This document shows, piece after piece, positions 1 through 8,481 of a stretch of DNA of 49,661 bases (its first letter is position 1; each line of letters begins with the position of its first letter). Under the pieces are notes generated by a model that was not told where the DNA came from, made no database searches, and saw only the letters and a list, made by a program, of their open reading frames with translations. Source of the stretch: Chloroflexota bacterium. Its GTDB lineage: Bacteria; Chloroflexota; Dehalococcoidia; Tepidiformales; Tepidiformaceae. The translations under genes were made by a program, and so were the position numbers. The DNA is taken from contig JAPOQN010000050.1 of assembly GCA_026710655.1 (NCBI GenBank), positions 1 to 49,661 of the forward strand, in the 5' to 3' direction.

Positions 1-1
1 C

Positions 2-244
2 GACGGCGACGGCTGTGTGGCCCCGAGCTTCGATGCGGCCCTCTCCGGCGAGTACACGCCGCTCTCGCGGCCGCTCTTCATCTACACCCGCGCCAGCCTC
101 CTGAGCGAGCGCCCCGAGGTTGCCGGGTTCGTCCAGTTCTTGCTTGAGAGCGTGGATGAGATCGTGCCGGAAGTCGGCTACGTGACCATGCCCGCGGACC
201 TGCTGGCCGAGCAGCGGGCGAAGATCGCGCCGTACACCAACTAG
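2..244 (+). CDS. PstS-like phosphate ABC transporter substrate-binding protein, 3' end only
   Basis: This is the last 80 or so codons of a gene entering from the left edge; the reading frame is open from base 2, so the GTG at 17 is an internal Val and not a start. The segment reads like the C-terminus of extracellular phosphate-binding proteins: a Cys-x-Pro-Ser turn, then the TPLSRPLFIY strand typical of PstS-family proteins, a helix with ERPEVAGFVQFLLE, and a final VGYVTMPADLL strand. Such proteins bind phosphate outside the membrane and deliver it to PstCAB. The gene ends in TAG and is followed by a strong hairpin. Family assignment rests only on this C-terminal part; another SBP_bac-type ligand is possible. 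Confidence 0.7.
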   Translation, partial: DGDGCVAPSFDAALSGEYTPLSRPLFIYTRASLLSERPEVAGFVQFLLESVDEIVPEVGYVTMPADLLAEQRAKIAPYTN

Positions 245-271
245 GCCAGGCGGCGCGAACCGCCCCGACAC

Positions 272-302
272 CAGGGGGCGCGGCTTTGAGTCGCGCCCCC
301 TG
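272..302 (+). terminator. Strong hairpin after the pstS-like gene
   Basis: Perfect 11-bp inverted repeat: CAGGGGGCGCG at 272-282, a 9-nt loop, CGCGCCCCCTG at 292-302. It begins 27 bases after the stop codon of the pstS-like gene. There is no T-run, so it may act as a Rho-independent-like barrier or an mRNA 3' stabiliser and not as a canonical terminator. Confidence 0.6.
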
Positions 303-396
303 TCTGCGTCCCGGAGAATCGGACACGAGAACGCCGTAAGATGCGCCCCTGCGCCCGCCGAGGCGGACGCAAGCACATGCCACAGAGGAGGGGCCG

Positions 397-1611
397 ATGA
401 GCGGTCCTCTGAACGATGTCCGGGTGCTGGACCTGACGCAGCACATCGCCGGCCCGTACGCGACCAAGCTGTTCGCCGATTTCGGGGCCGACGTGATCAA
501 GATCGAACGGCCGGGGGGCGACCCCTCGCGGCGGCTCGGGCCCTACAAGGGCGGGGAGCCGCACCCGGAAAAGAGCGGGACGTTCTTCTACTTCAACACG
601 AACAAGCGCTCGGTGGCGCTGGACCTCAAGGAGGAGCGGGGGCGGGAAGCGTTCTGGCGGCTGCTGGAGCGCGCGGACATGGTCGTCGAGAGCTTCCGGC
701 CGGGCGTGATGGATTCGCTGGGCCTGGGCTGGGACGAGATCCACGCGCGCCGCGGCGATGTACCGCTCATCTCCATCACGAACTTCGGGCAGGAGAGCCC
801 GTACCGCGACTACAAGGGCTCCGACCTGGTGCTGTACGCCTTCGCCGGGGAGATGTTCTCGACGGGGCTGCTGGAGCGGGAGCCGGTGAAGATGTACGGC
901 ACGGCGGCGCTGGTGCAGTCGGGGTCGGCAGCGGCGACGGCGATGATGGGCGCGCTGATGGCGGGTCGCTACCAGGGGGTGGGCCAGCAGGTCGACTTCT
1001 CGATCGCGGACAGCCACCTGGTGGGCGTCGACCGGCGCCACGCGACGGTGATCGGATACCAGTATTCGGGGCGAAAGTCGCTGCGGTCGCCGGGTGCGGC
1101 GGTGGGCATGCTGAACGGCGTGTTCCCCTGCCAGGACGGCTGGGTGGACCTGCAGGGGGGAGGGGCGCGCTTCTCGAACGCGCGCGAGTTCCTCGGCTAT
1201 CCGGACTGGATGGAAGACGAGAAGTGGGACGACCCCGCCATCCAGATGAACCCCGAGGCGGTCGAGGAGTTCAATGCGTTCTTCTACGTGTGGCTCCTTG
1301 AGCACACCAAGCGGGAGATCTGGGAGGCGGCGCGCAAGGTGCGCTTCCTCTGCGGGCCGCTGTTCACAATCGACGAGGTGTTCGAGGATCCGAACTTCCG
1401 GGCGCGAGGGTTCTGGGAGATGGCGGACCACGCGGAGCTTGGCGAGGTGGAGATCCCCGGGCGTCCCTTCCTGATGTCGGAGACGCCGTGGGAGCTGCGC
1501 CGTCCGGCGCCCCTCCTTGGCGAACACACCGCGGAGGTGCTGGGGGAGGCCGGCTACGACGCCGGGGCGATCAACGAGCTGGCGGCGGCCGGCGTGGCGG
1601 AGGTGCGCTGA
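397..1611 (+). CDS. CaiB/BaiF family (family III) CoA-transferase
   Basis: 404-residue family III CoA-transferase, the usual length for formyl-CoA transferase relatives. The N-terminus has the family signature (VLDLTQHIAGPYATKLFADFGADVIK, residues 10-35) and the NTNKRSVALDLK motif follows near 67-78. The catalytic acid that carries the aspartyl-CoA intermediate in this family aligns with Asp205 in the SIADSHL segment. Start chosen at ATG 397 because GAGGAGGGG lies 6 bases upstream. The stop overlaps the ATG of a second CoA-transferase (TGATG), so the two are translationally coupled and may form a heteromeric enzyme in the manner of BbsEF. Substrate acid cannot be read from sequence. A possible -10 (TAAGAT) is at 337-342. 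Confidence 0.92.
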   Translation: MSGPLNDVRVLDLTQHIAGPYATKLFADFGADVIKIERPGGDPSRRLGPYKGGEPHPEKSGTFFYFNTNKRSVALDLKEERGREAFWRLLERADMVVESFRPGVMDSLGLGWDEIHARRGDVPLISITNFGQESPYRDYKGSDLVLYAFAGEMFSTGLLEREPVKMYGTAALVQSGSAAATAMMGALMAGRYQGVGQQVDFSIADSHLVGVDRRHATVIGYQYSGRKSLRSPGAAVGMLNGVFPCQDGWVDLQGGGARFSNAREFLGYPDWMEDEKWDDPAIQMNPEAVEEFNAFFYVWLLEHTKREIWEAARKVRFLCGPLFTIDEVFEDPNFRARGFWEMADHAELGEVEIPGRPFLMSETPWELRRPAPLLGEHTAEVLGEAGYDAGAINELAAAGVAEVR

Positions 1612-2948
1612 TGGCGAAGCAACCACTGGAAGGCATCCGCATCCTCGATCTCGGCGGCGTCTGGGCGGGAACGTTCTCGACCGTGCTGCTGGCCGACCTG
1701 GGAGCAGAGGTCCTGAAGCAGGAGAACCAGTTCGTCTGGCAGCCGAGCACGCGGGCGGTTCCGGGTCCGCGCATCCCGCCGGCAATGGCGCAGGCGGGCC
1801 CGGGCTGGGTCACGGGTCTGCCGAACAACGACCCGGGTGAGAGTCCCTGGAACTACCACCCGATGTTCGTCAGCCTCTACCGGAACAAGCGCAGCTTCAC
1901 ACTGGATATCCGGCAGCCCGAGGGGAAGGCGATCCTGGGGCGGCTGGCGGCGATGTCGGACGCGGTGCTGGAGAACAGCGCCGTGGGCACGATGGAGAAG
2001 CTGGGCATCTCGTACGAGTGGCTGCGCGAGCAGCGCGAGGACATCATCTTCCTGCGGGCGCCGGGCTACGGGATCACGGGCGAGTACGCGTCCGCGCGCA
2101 CGATGGGCGCCCACCTGGAAGGGACGATGGGCCACCAGATCCTGCGCGGCTACCTGGGCGGCGACCCGAACTCGAACAGCGGCATCTTCGCCGCGGACTA
2201 CATCGCGGCGGCGCAGATCGCGCTGGCGATCATGATGGCGATCTGGCACCGGAACAACACGGGCAAGGGCCAGTTCATCGAGATGGCGCAGGCGGAGAAC
2301 GCAGCGGCCATGTTCGCGCAGGCGTACATGAACTACAGCTTCAACGGCGAGGTGGACCACGCCATCGGGAACCGATCGATCTACGCCGCCGACGGGCAGG
2401 CGCCCTGCGGCGTCTATCCGTGCCTCTCGCCGGGCGGGGCTGAGACGGGCGACGACCGCTGGATCGCGATCACGGTGACGAGCGACGCCACCTGGGAGGC
2501 GCTGCGCACCGTCATGGGCGATCCCGAGTGGGCGCAGGACCCCGAGCTGGCGACAGGCGCGGGCCGGGCGGCGGCCCAGGATATGCTGGACGAGAAGCTG
2601 GCGGAGTGGACGGCTGACTTCGAGGATGAAGACCTGTTCGCGCGGCTGCAGGCCGCAGGTGTGGCGGCGGCGCCCGTGCTCGAAGCCTCGCGGGTGCTGG
2701 ATGACCCGCATGTGCAGGCTCGGAACCTCTACGTGCCGCAGGAGCTGCAGGACGACATCGGCGTACACCGCTATCCGCGTCCGATCTACGACTTCCCGGA
2801 GTCGGAGGGTGGCATCCGGAGGCCACCGGTCGCCTTCGGGCAGGACAACGACTACGTCTACCGCGAACTGCTTGGCGTGAGCGACGAGGAGTACGAACGC
2901 CTGGAGGCGGAAGGGCACATCGCGACCTCGTTCAGCGAGACCCTGTGA
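1611..2948 (+). CDS. CaiB/BaiF family CoA-transferase, second subunit or paralogue
   Basis: 445-residue family III CoA-transferase. The ATG at 1611 overlaps the stop of the preceding paralogue and begins directly with the family signature (GIRILDLGGVWAGTFSTVLLADLGAEVLK, residues 7-35); the longer open frame upstream is not coding. It carries an insertion of about 40 residues after residue 45 (a Pro/Gly-rich stretch containing PSTRAVPGPRIPP) before the YRNKRSFTLDI motif. At the position of the catalytic Asp it has Glu (MAQAENA), a change seen in many family members. It could be a catalytic paralogue or the partner subunit of a heteromer. It ends in a GTGA overlap with the esterase gene. Confidence 0.9.
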   Translation: MAKQPLEGIRILDLGGVWAGTFSTVLLADLGAEVLKQENQFVWQPSTRAVPGPRIPPAMAQAGPGWVTGLPNNDPGESPWNYHPMFVSLYRNKRSFTLDIRQPEGKAILGRLAAMSDAVLENSAVGTMEKLGISYEWLREQREDIIFLRAPGYGITGEYASARTMGAHLEGTMGHQILRGYLGGDPNSNSGIFAADYIAAAQIALAIMMAIWHRNNTGKGQFIEMAQAENAAAMFAQAYMNYSFNGEVDHAIGNRSIYAADGQAPCGVYPCLSPGGAETGDDRWIAITVTSDATWEALRTVMGDPEWAQDPELATGAGRAAAQDMLDEKLAEWTADFEDEDLFARLQAAGVAAAPVLEASRVLDDPHVQARNLYVPQELQDDIGVHRYPRPIYDFPESEGGIRRPPVAFGQDNDYVYRELLGVSDEEYERLEAEGHIATSFSETL

Positions 2949-4120
2949 GCGTGGAGGTTCCGGCGATCGAGGGACTGTGCGACGCGCGCTTCGAGGGCGT
3001 GCGCGAAGCGTTCGCGCGCAACTTCGCGGAGTCGGGCGAGCTGGGGGCCTCGGTGGCGGTGGCGCTCGGGGGCGAGCTGGTGGTCGACCTGTGGGCCGGC
3101 CACGTGGACCGAGACCGCACGCAGCCGTGGGAGCGCGACACGCTCGTGCTCGTGTACTCGTCGACGAAGGGCGTGGTCTCGCTGGCGGCGCACATGCTCG
3201 CGGACCGGGGGCTGATCGACTTCGAGGCGCCGGTCGCGGATGTGTGGCCGGAATTCGCCCAGGCGGGGAAGGAGACGCTGCCCCTGCGCTACCTGCTCAC
3301 GCACCAGGCGGGGCTGCCTGTCGTCGACGAGGAACTGCCGGTGGGAGCGGAGCTCGAGTGGGACATCATGGCCGGGGCGCTGGCGCGGCAAGCGCCGGTG
3401 TGGGAGCCGGGCGAGAAGACGGGGTACCACGCAGCGACGTTCGGATGGCTGGTGGGAGAGGTGATCCGGCGGGTGGACGGGCGGTCGGTGGGGACGTTTA
3501 TCCGGGAGGAGATCGCGGAGCCGCTGGGGGTCGAGTTCCTGCTGGGATTCGGGCCCGAGGAGGACAATCGCGTCTCGGACCTGCACCTGGCGCAGGTTCC
3601 CGCCGAGGAGCTGCCGAGCCTGGCGGCGGCGGCCCTGCTGGAGCCGACGTCTCTGGCGGCGCGCGCATTCAACATCGCCCCTCGGGGTCCGAACAAGGGC
3701 CGCAACAGTCGCGCCTACCGGGGCTCGGAGCAGCCGGGCTCGAACGGCCACACGAACGCCCGCGCGCTGGCGACGATCTACGGGGCGCTGGGGTCGGGGG
3801 GCGCGTGGCAGGGCCACCGCCTGCTGAGCGAGGAAGCCATCCGGCTTGCCGGTACACCGCAACTGGAGGGCCGGGACATCATCCTGCAGACGCCGGTGCG
3901 GCGGACCCTCGGGTACATGATGCCGGTCCCGGGGTTGCCCGACCCGCGCGGCGAGAACGCCTTCGGGCACGCGGGCATGGGCGGGTCGCTGGGTTTCTGC
4001 GACCCGGACCGGGGACTCGGGTTCGGGTACGCGATGAACCAGATGTGGACCAACACGCTGGCTGCCGACGACCCGCGCGCGAACGGGCTGGCGCGGGCGG
4101 TCTACGACTCGCTGGGCTGA
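2945..4120 (+). CDS. Beta-lactamase-fold serine hydrolase / esterase (class C-like)
   Basis: 391-residue serine hydrolase of the beta-lactamase/DD-peptidase fold, closest in style to EstB-type carboxylesterases. The nucleophile motif SxxK is Ser72-Ser-Thr-Lys75. The second catalytic Tyr lies in the GYHAATFGWLVGEVI segment near residue 160, where Y-x-x replaces the Y-x-N of true lactamases. A GHAGMGGSLGF loop near 345 takes the place of the KTG box. There is no signal peptide, so the protein is probably cytoplasmic. GTG 2945 overlaps the upstream stop (GTGA), suggesting co-transcription with the CoA-transferases; it may hydrolyse an ester or lactone in the same catabolic route. Its 3' end overlaps the convergent bioD gene by 19 bp. 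Confidence 0.88.
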   Translation: MSVEVPAIEGLCDARFEGVREAFARNFAESGELGASVAVALGGELVVDLWAGHVDRDRTQPWERDTLVLVYSSTKGVVSLAAHMLADRGLIDFEAPVADVWPEFAQAGKETLPLRYLLTHQAGLPVVDEELPVGAELEWDIMAGALARQAPVWEPGEKTGYHAATFGWLVGEVIRRVDGRSVGTFIREEIAEPLGVEFLLGFGPEEDNRVSDLHLAQVPAEELPSLAAAALLEPTSLAARAFNIAPRGPNKGRNSRAYRGSEQPGSNGHTNARALATIYGALGSGGAWQGHRLLSEEAIRLAGTPQLEGRDIILQTPVRRTLGYMMPVPGLPDPRGENAFGHAGMGGSLGFCDPDRGLGFGYAMNQMWTNTLAADDPRANGLARAVYDSLG

Positions 4121-4836
4121 TCGCGGAGGGCGAGCGGGGGGAGGTCGAAGCCCTCCAGCAGGGGGGGCAGGGGGCCGAGGAGGTGGGGGTCGAGGCCGGC
4201 AAGGGGGTCGGAGGGGGCGAGGGGCGCTTCGGCGAGCACGACCAGGGGGAGGGCGGGGTAGCGGTCGCGCAGCCAGCGCAGGTTCTCCCACTCGACGACA
4301 CCCGCATCCTGCGGGAAGCAGCTGATCACGACCATCTCAACGGGCAGGCCGCGACGCTCGGCGGCCTCGATGGTGAGGGTCGTGTGGTTGAGGGTACCGA
4401 GGGAGGGTCGCGCCACGATCACGAGGGAGGCATCGAGGGCAGCGGCGAAGCCGGCCATGTCGTGCTCGGCGGTGATCGAGACGAGGAGGCCTCCCGCGCC
4501 TTCCACCAGTGTTATGTCGCTTTCCTTCGCAAGCGCACGGCACTCGACGAGGGCGGCGGCGGCATCAATGGGCATGCCGGCGCGCTCGGCGGCGATCGAG
4601 GGGGCGAGCGGCTCGGGCAGAGAGACAAGCGTGCGGATGTCGACGGCCTCGTCGCCGAGGGCCGCGCGGTAGAAGGCCTCGTCGCCAGCGGCGGCGGGGT
4701 CGGCGGCGCCCGTCTGGAAGGGCTTGACGAGGGCGACGCGGTGGTCGGGAGCGAAGGTGGCGGCGAGCCAGGCGGCGACGACCGTCTTGCCAACGCCGGT
4801 ATCGGTGCCGGTGACGAAGATGACGCGGTTGGTCAC
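4102..4836 (-). CDS. bioD: Dethiobiotin synthetase
   Basis: 244 residues. BioD closes the ureido ring of dethiobiotin from 7,8-diaminononanoate, CO2 and ATP in the cytoplasm, the third step of biotin ring assembly. The N-terminus has the P-loop GTDTGVGKT (residues 10-18), followed by the LVKPFQTG strand and, mid-protein, the VEGAGGLLVSI motif that lines the nucleotide and substrate site. The ATG overlaps the bioF stop by 4 bp (ATGA), so it is the last gene of a bioA-bioF-bioD unit. Its 3' end overlaps the convergent esterase gene by 19 bp. Confidence 0.95.
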   Translation of the reverse strand: MTNRVIFVTGTDTGVGKTVVAAWLAATFAPDHRVALVKPFQTGAADPAAAGDEAFYRAALGDEAVDIRTLVSLPEPLAPSIAAERAGMPIDAAAALVECRALAKESDITLVEGAGGLLVSITAEHDMAGFAAALDASLVIVARPSLGTLNHTTLTIEAAERRGLPVEMVVISCFPQDAGVVEWENLRWLRDRYPALPLVVLAEAPLAPSDPLAGLDPHLLGPLPPLLEGFDLPPLALRDQPSES

Positions 4837-6014
4837 GCGGGCGGGGGGATGGCGGCGAGCACGCGGTCGATGTCGTCGGTGGTGTGGGTGGCGATGAGGT
4901 TGAAGCGGATGCGGGCCGTGCCCTCGGGGACGGTGGGGGGGCGGATGGCGCGGGAGAGGATGCCGGCATCGCGCAGGCGGCGCTCGGCGCCGAGGGCGGC
5001 GTCGGCGGAGCCGAGGAGGAGGGGAACGATGGCCGTCGCGGAGTCGGAGGGCGGGTGGCCGGCGGCCATGAGGCCGTCGCGGAGGCGGGTGGCGAGGGCG
5101 GCGAGGTGGGCGCGGCGCTCGGGTTCGCCGGCGACGATATCGAGGGCGGCGAGGGCGGCCCCGACGCTGGCGGGGGGCAGGGCGGTGTTGAAGATGAAGG
5201 GCCGCGAACGGTTCACGAGGTAGTCAATGACGGTCTGGCCGGCGGCGACGAAGCCGCCCGCAGAGGCGAGCGCCTTCGAGAGCGTGCCGACGATGATGAC
5301 GCCCTCGGGATCGAGGCCAAGGCGCGCGAGCGCGCCCTCGCCGTGGGGGCCGAGTACCCCCGTGGCGTGGGCCTCGTCGATGACGAGGACGGCGTCGTGG
5401 TCACGGGCCAGCTCGACGAGCGCGGGGAGGGGGGCGATGTCGCCATCCATGCTGAAGACGGTCTCGCTGACAATGAGGCGGCGGCTGGCGGGGGTGGTGG
5501 CGAGGAGCTCGGCGAGGTGCTCGGCGTCGCAATGGCCGTAGATCTTCGTGTCGGCGCCGGAGAGGCGGCAGCCGTCGATGATGGAGGCGTGGTTGAGGGC
5601 ATCGCTGAAGATGGCGTCGCCGGGGCGGGCGAGGGCGGTGAGGACGCCGAGGTTGGCCAGGTAGCCGGATGAGTAGAGGAGAGCCGCCTCCTGGCCCTTG
5701 AGGGCCGCGAGACGGCCTTCCAGCTCCTCGTGGAGGGGGGTGGAGCCGCAGAGCAGACGGGAAGCGCTGACGCTCGCTCCATAGGCGCGGGCGGCCTCGA
5801 CCGCAGCCTCGACGACGCGCGGGTCGCCGGCCAGCCCGAGGGAGTTGTTGGAGGTGAGGTTGAGCAGCTCGCGCCCGTCGATGCTGAGCGTCTCGCCCTG
5901 GCCGTGACGGGGGGTGAGGATGGTGCGGCGCAGGGAGCGGCCTTCGAGGGCGGCGAGCTCTGCGCGGAGCTCGCCGAGCCAGCCGCTAGCCGCGGGAGAC
6001 TCGGTCGAGGCCAT
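4833..6014 (-). CDS. bioF: 8-amino-7-oxononanoate synthase
   Basis: 393-residue PLP enzyme of the alpha-oxoamine synthase family, which condenses pimeloyl-ACP/CoA with L-alanine. Start set at ATG 6014 ([12 protein letters not shown]), not at the longer frame to 6152, because family length is about 385-395 and the extra 46 residues are Arg/Ser-rich shadow of bioA. Visible landmarks are the NSLGLAGDPR turn, GSTPLHEELE, the DEAHATGVLGPHGEG strand with the PLP-stacking region, and the Schiff-base Lys in the GTLSKALASAGG loop. The 5' end overlaps the bioA stop by 29 bp, and a GAGGCGG ribosome site lies inside bioA. Confidence 0.95.
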   Translation of the reverse strand: MASTESPAASGWLGELRAELAALEGRSLRRTILTPRHGQGETLSIDGRELLNLTSNNSLGLAGDPRVVEAAVEAARAYGASVSASRLLCGSTPLHEELEGRLAALKGQEAALLYSSGYLANLGVLTALARPGDAIFSDALNHASIIDGCRLSGADTKIYGHCDAEHLAELLATTPASRRLIVSETVFSMDGDIAPLPALVELARDHDAVLVIDEAHATGVLGPHGEGALARLGLDPEGVIIVGTLSKALASAGGFVAAGQTVIDYLVNRSRPFIFNTALPPASVGAALAALDIVAGEPERRAHLAALATRLRDGLMAAGHPPSDSATAIVPLLLGSADAALGAERRLRDAGILSRAIRPPTVPEGTARIRFNLIATHTTDDIDRVLAAIPPPA

Positions 6015-7323
6015 AGGCGACCGCCTCACAGATCTGCGCGAGCTCGTCCTCCTCGATGGAGAGAGGAGGCATGAGGACGATAACGTCCCCCAGTGGACGG
6101 ATGAAGACCCCGCGGTCGCGGGCGGCCAAACACACGCGCCAGCCCGCCTCACGCTCGGGGGGAAGGGGCTCGCGGGTGGCGGTGTCGGCGACGAGCTCGA
6201 TGCCGGTCATCAGGCCCTGGCGGCGGACCTCGCCGACGAGGGGGTGGTCGGCGATGCGCTCGGCGAGGAGGTCGCCGAGCAGTTCGGCGCGTTCGCGAAC
6301 GCGGGCGAGCACATCTTCGGACTCGAACAGGTCGAGGCTGGCCAGGGCGGCGGCGCAGCAGATGGGATTGCCGGCGTAGGTGTGGCCGTGGAAGAGCTTG
6401 CGGCCCTCCTCGCCGTGGAAAGCCTCGTAGACCTCCTCGGTGGTGACGGTGGCGGAGAGGGGTAGATAGCCGCCGGTGATGCCCTTCCCGAGGACGGTGA
6501 TGTCGGGGGTCACGCCCTCGAGGTCGCAGGCGAACATGGCCCCGGTCTTGCCGAAGCCGGTGGCAACCTCATCGGCGATGAGCAGGGTGTCGTATTCGTC
6601 GCAGAGGGCGCGGACGGCGGCGATGTGGCCATCGGGGGCGACGATCATGCCGGCGGCGCCCTGCACGCGCGGCTCGATGATGACGGCCGCTATCTCATCG
6701 CCACGGGTCTCGAGCAGGTCCCGCAGGGTATCGACGCAGGCGTCGGTGCAGGCGGGGACGGCGGCGCAGCGATCGCAACGGTAGCGGTAGGCGTTGGCGA
6801 AGCGCAGGGGCTCGAAGAGGAGCGGTTCGTAGACATCGCGGAAGGAACCCTCGCCGCCGGCGCTGACGGCCCCGAGAGTGTCGCCGTGGTAGGCCATGTC
6901 GAGGGCGGCGATGCGGTTGCGCTCGGGGCGGCCGCGATTGGCCTGGTACTGGACGGCCATCTTGAGGGCGACCTCGACGGCGGAGGCGCCGTTCTCGCTG
7001 AAGAAGACGCGGGAGCGGCCGGGGAGGTGGGGCAGGAGGCGGCGGGCGAGCTCGATGGCGGGCTCGTGGGTGATGCCGAGGAGGGTGCTGTGCTGGAGCC
7101 TCGCCGCCTGCTCCTGGATAGCGGCGACGATGTGGGGATGACTGTGGCCGTGCACGTTCGCCCAGAGGGAGGCGACGCCGTCGACGTACTCGTTTCCGGC
7201 GGTGTCGATGAGGCGGTTGCCTTCCGCCTGGGCGACGACGAGCTGGGGCTCGCGTTCGAAGCGCGCCATCTGCGTGAAGGGGTGCCAGAGGGGGTAGTCG
7301 CCGTCGGGTGAGTCTGGGGACAT
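5986..7323 (-). CDS. bioA: Adenosylmethionine-8-amino-7-oxononanoate aminotransferase
   Basis: 445-residue class III PLP aminotransferase that uses SAM as amino donor to make 7,8-diaminopelargonate. BioA-specific features include the LWHPFTQM N-terminal motif, [13 protein letters not shown] near residue 52, [12 protein letters not shown] mid-protein and the PLP Lys in [14 protein letters not shown]. The Cys pattern [14 protein letters not shown] near residue 180 is a familiar feature of some bacterial BioA insertions. Gene start ATG 7323 is only 6 nt downstream of a -10 box on the minus strand (see 7330-7335) and has no ribosome site, consistent with a leaderless mRNA. It is the first gene of bioAFD and is divergent from bioB. 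Confidence 0.95.
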   Translation of the reverse strand: MSPDSPDGDYPLWHPFTQMARFEREPQLVVAQAEGNRLIDTAGNEYVDGVASLWANVHGHSHPHIVAAIQEQAARLQHSTLLGITHEPAIELARRLLPHLPGRSRVFFSENGASAVEVALKMAVQYQANRGRPERNRIAALDMAYHGDTLGAVSAGGEGSFRDVYEPLLFEPLRFANAYRYRCDRCAAVPACTDACVDTLRDLLETRGDEIAAVIIEPRVQGAAGMIVAPDGHIAAVRALCDEYDTLLIADEVATGFGKTGAMFACDLEGVTPDITVLGKGITGGYLPLSATVTTEEVYEAFHGEEGRKLFHGHTYAGNPICCAAALASLDLFESEDVLARVRERAELLGDLLAERIADHPLVGEVRRQGLMTGIELVADTATREPLPPEREAGWRVCLAARDRGVFIRPLGDVIVLMPPLSIEEDELAQICEAVAYGLDRVSRG

Positions 7324-7329
7324 CGGGGG

Positions 7330-7335
7330 ATCGTA
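7330..7335 (-). promoter_or_regulatory. Candidate -10 box for bioAFD, leaderless
   Basis: Minus-strand TACGAT ends 6 nt before the bioA ATG, so transcription would begin at or next to the start codon. No clear -35 box or BirA-type inverted repeat is visible in the 56-bp bioA/bioB gap. Confidence 0.55.
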
Positions 7336-7365
7336 CCGCGACTGCCGTGTGGCGCGAGGGCGGGG

Positions 7366-7371
7366 TATGCT
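7366..7371 (+). promoter_or_regulatory. Candidate -10 box for bioB, leaderless
   Basis: TATGCT, with 8 nt between it and the bioB ATG at 7380. A weak -35 (CTGCCG at 7342-7347) sits 18 bp upstream. The two bio promoters face away from each other within 56 bp. Confidence 0.55.
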
Positions 7372-7379
7372 TCGAGCCC

Positions 7380-8435
7380 ATGGAACTGACCTTCGAAGAG
7401 CGCCTTGCGGGGCTGGTCGAGGCGAGCCTGGACGGGCGCGATCCCGGACGGGAAGAGCTGGCCTGGCTGCTGCAGGCGCCGGACGAGCGCACTCTCGAGA
7501 TCGTGTCGGCGGTGAGCCGCGTGCGCTTCGCGGCGTTCGGGCGGCGGGTGAAGCTGAACCTGCTGCTGAACATCAAGAGCGGGCTCTGCCCCGAGGACTG
7601 CCACTACTGCTCGCAAGCGCGCGATTCGAAGGCGCCCATCCTCTCGTACCCGATGGTGGGGGAAGAGACCTTCTGCGCGGCCGCCGAGCGGGCGCGCGAA
7701 CTGGGGGCGACGCGGCTCTGCCTGGTGGCGAGCGGGCGGGGTCCGACGGAGCGCGAGGTGGCGCAGGTAGCGCGCGGGGTGGAGGCGGTGAAGGCGGCGG
7801 ACGGGGCGATGGAGATCTGCGCCTGCCTGGGGCTGCTGAGCGACGGTCAGGCGGAGCAACTGGGGGAGGCGGGGGTCTACGCCTACAACCACAACCTTAA
7901 CACGAGCGAGAGCTTCTACGACGCCATCTGCGACACGCACACGTTCGCGGACCGGCAGGAGACGGTGGGGCGCGCCCGCGAGGGCGGCCTCTCGCCCTGC
8001 TCGGGGGCGCTCTTCGGAATGGGCGAGAGCGACGGGGACGTGCTCGACGCGGGCTACGCGCTGCGCGCCATCGAACCAGACTCGGTGCCCATCAACTTCC
8101 TCATCCCGATCGAGGGGACGCCGCTGGCGGGGGTGAACCAGCTCACGCCGCAACGCTGCCTGCGCATCCTGGCGGTGTTCCGGCTGCTGTTCCCGCGGGC
8201 GGAGGTGCGGATTGCGGGGGGTCGCGAGGTGCACCTGCGGTCGCTGCAACCGCTGGGGCTGTACCTGGCGAACTCGATCTTCATTGGGGACTACCTGACG
8301 ACGAAGGGGCAGGCGGCGGAGGCGGACCTCGCGATGATCGCGGACGCCGGATTCGAAATCGAAGGCGGCGGTCCTCCGCAGGAGCGCGAGGGCGAGCTCG
8401 CCGAGGTCGCGCTCAAGCAGGCCGTTCTGGACTAG
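7380..8435 (+). CDS. bioB: Biotin synthase (radical SAM)
   Basis: 351-residue radical-SAM enzyme that inserts sulfur into dethiobiotin. The [4Fe-4S]/SAM motif CxxxCxxC is Cys70-Cys74-Cys77 within [14 protein letters not shown], and the [12 protein letters not shown] strand and the [11 protein letters not shown] loop are standard BioB segments. ATG 7380 was chosen because the protein then begins in register with the family ([13 protein letters not shown]); the 24 extra in-frame codons upstream to 7308 would run through the promoter and into bioA. Downstream is an unrelated enolase-superfamily gene after 46 bp with its own ribosome site. No bioC, bioH or bioW is in the window. Confidence 0.95.
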   Translation: MELTFEERLAGLVEASLDGRDPGREELAWLLQAPDERTLEIVSAVSRVRFAAFGRRVKLNLLLNIKSGLCPEDCHYCSQARDSKAPILSYPMVGEETFCAAAERARELGATRLCLVASGRGPTEREVAQVARGVEAVKAADGAMEICACLGLLSDGQAEQLGEAGVYAYNHNLNTSESFYDAICDTHTFADRQETVGRAREGGLSPCSGALFGMGESDGDVLDAGYALRAIEPDSVPINFLIPIEGTPLAGVNQLTPQRCLRILAVFRLLFPRAEVRIAGGREVHLRSLQPLGLYLANSIFIGDYLTTKGQAAEADLAMIADAGFEIEGGGPPQEREGELAEVALKQAVLD

Positions 8436-8481
8436 CAGCGCTCGCCACCACGATGCGGCGAGCCGAGAAGGAGTACCCCCC

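Noticed and set aside
2977..5223. 748-codon plus-strand frame across the esterase and biotin genes
   Set aside because: Gly/Arg-rich composition, overlaps well-supported genes on both strands; a by-product of very high GC.
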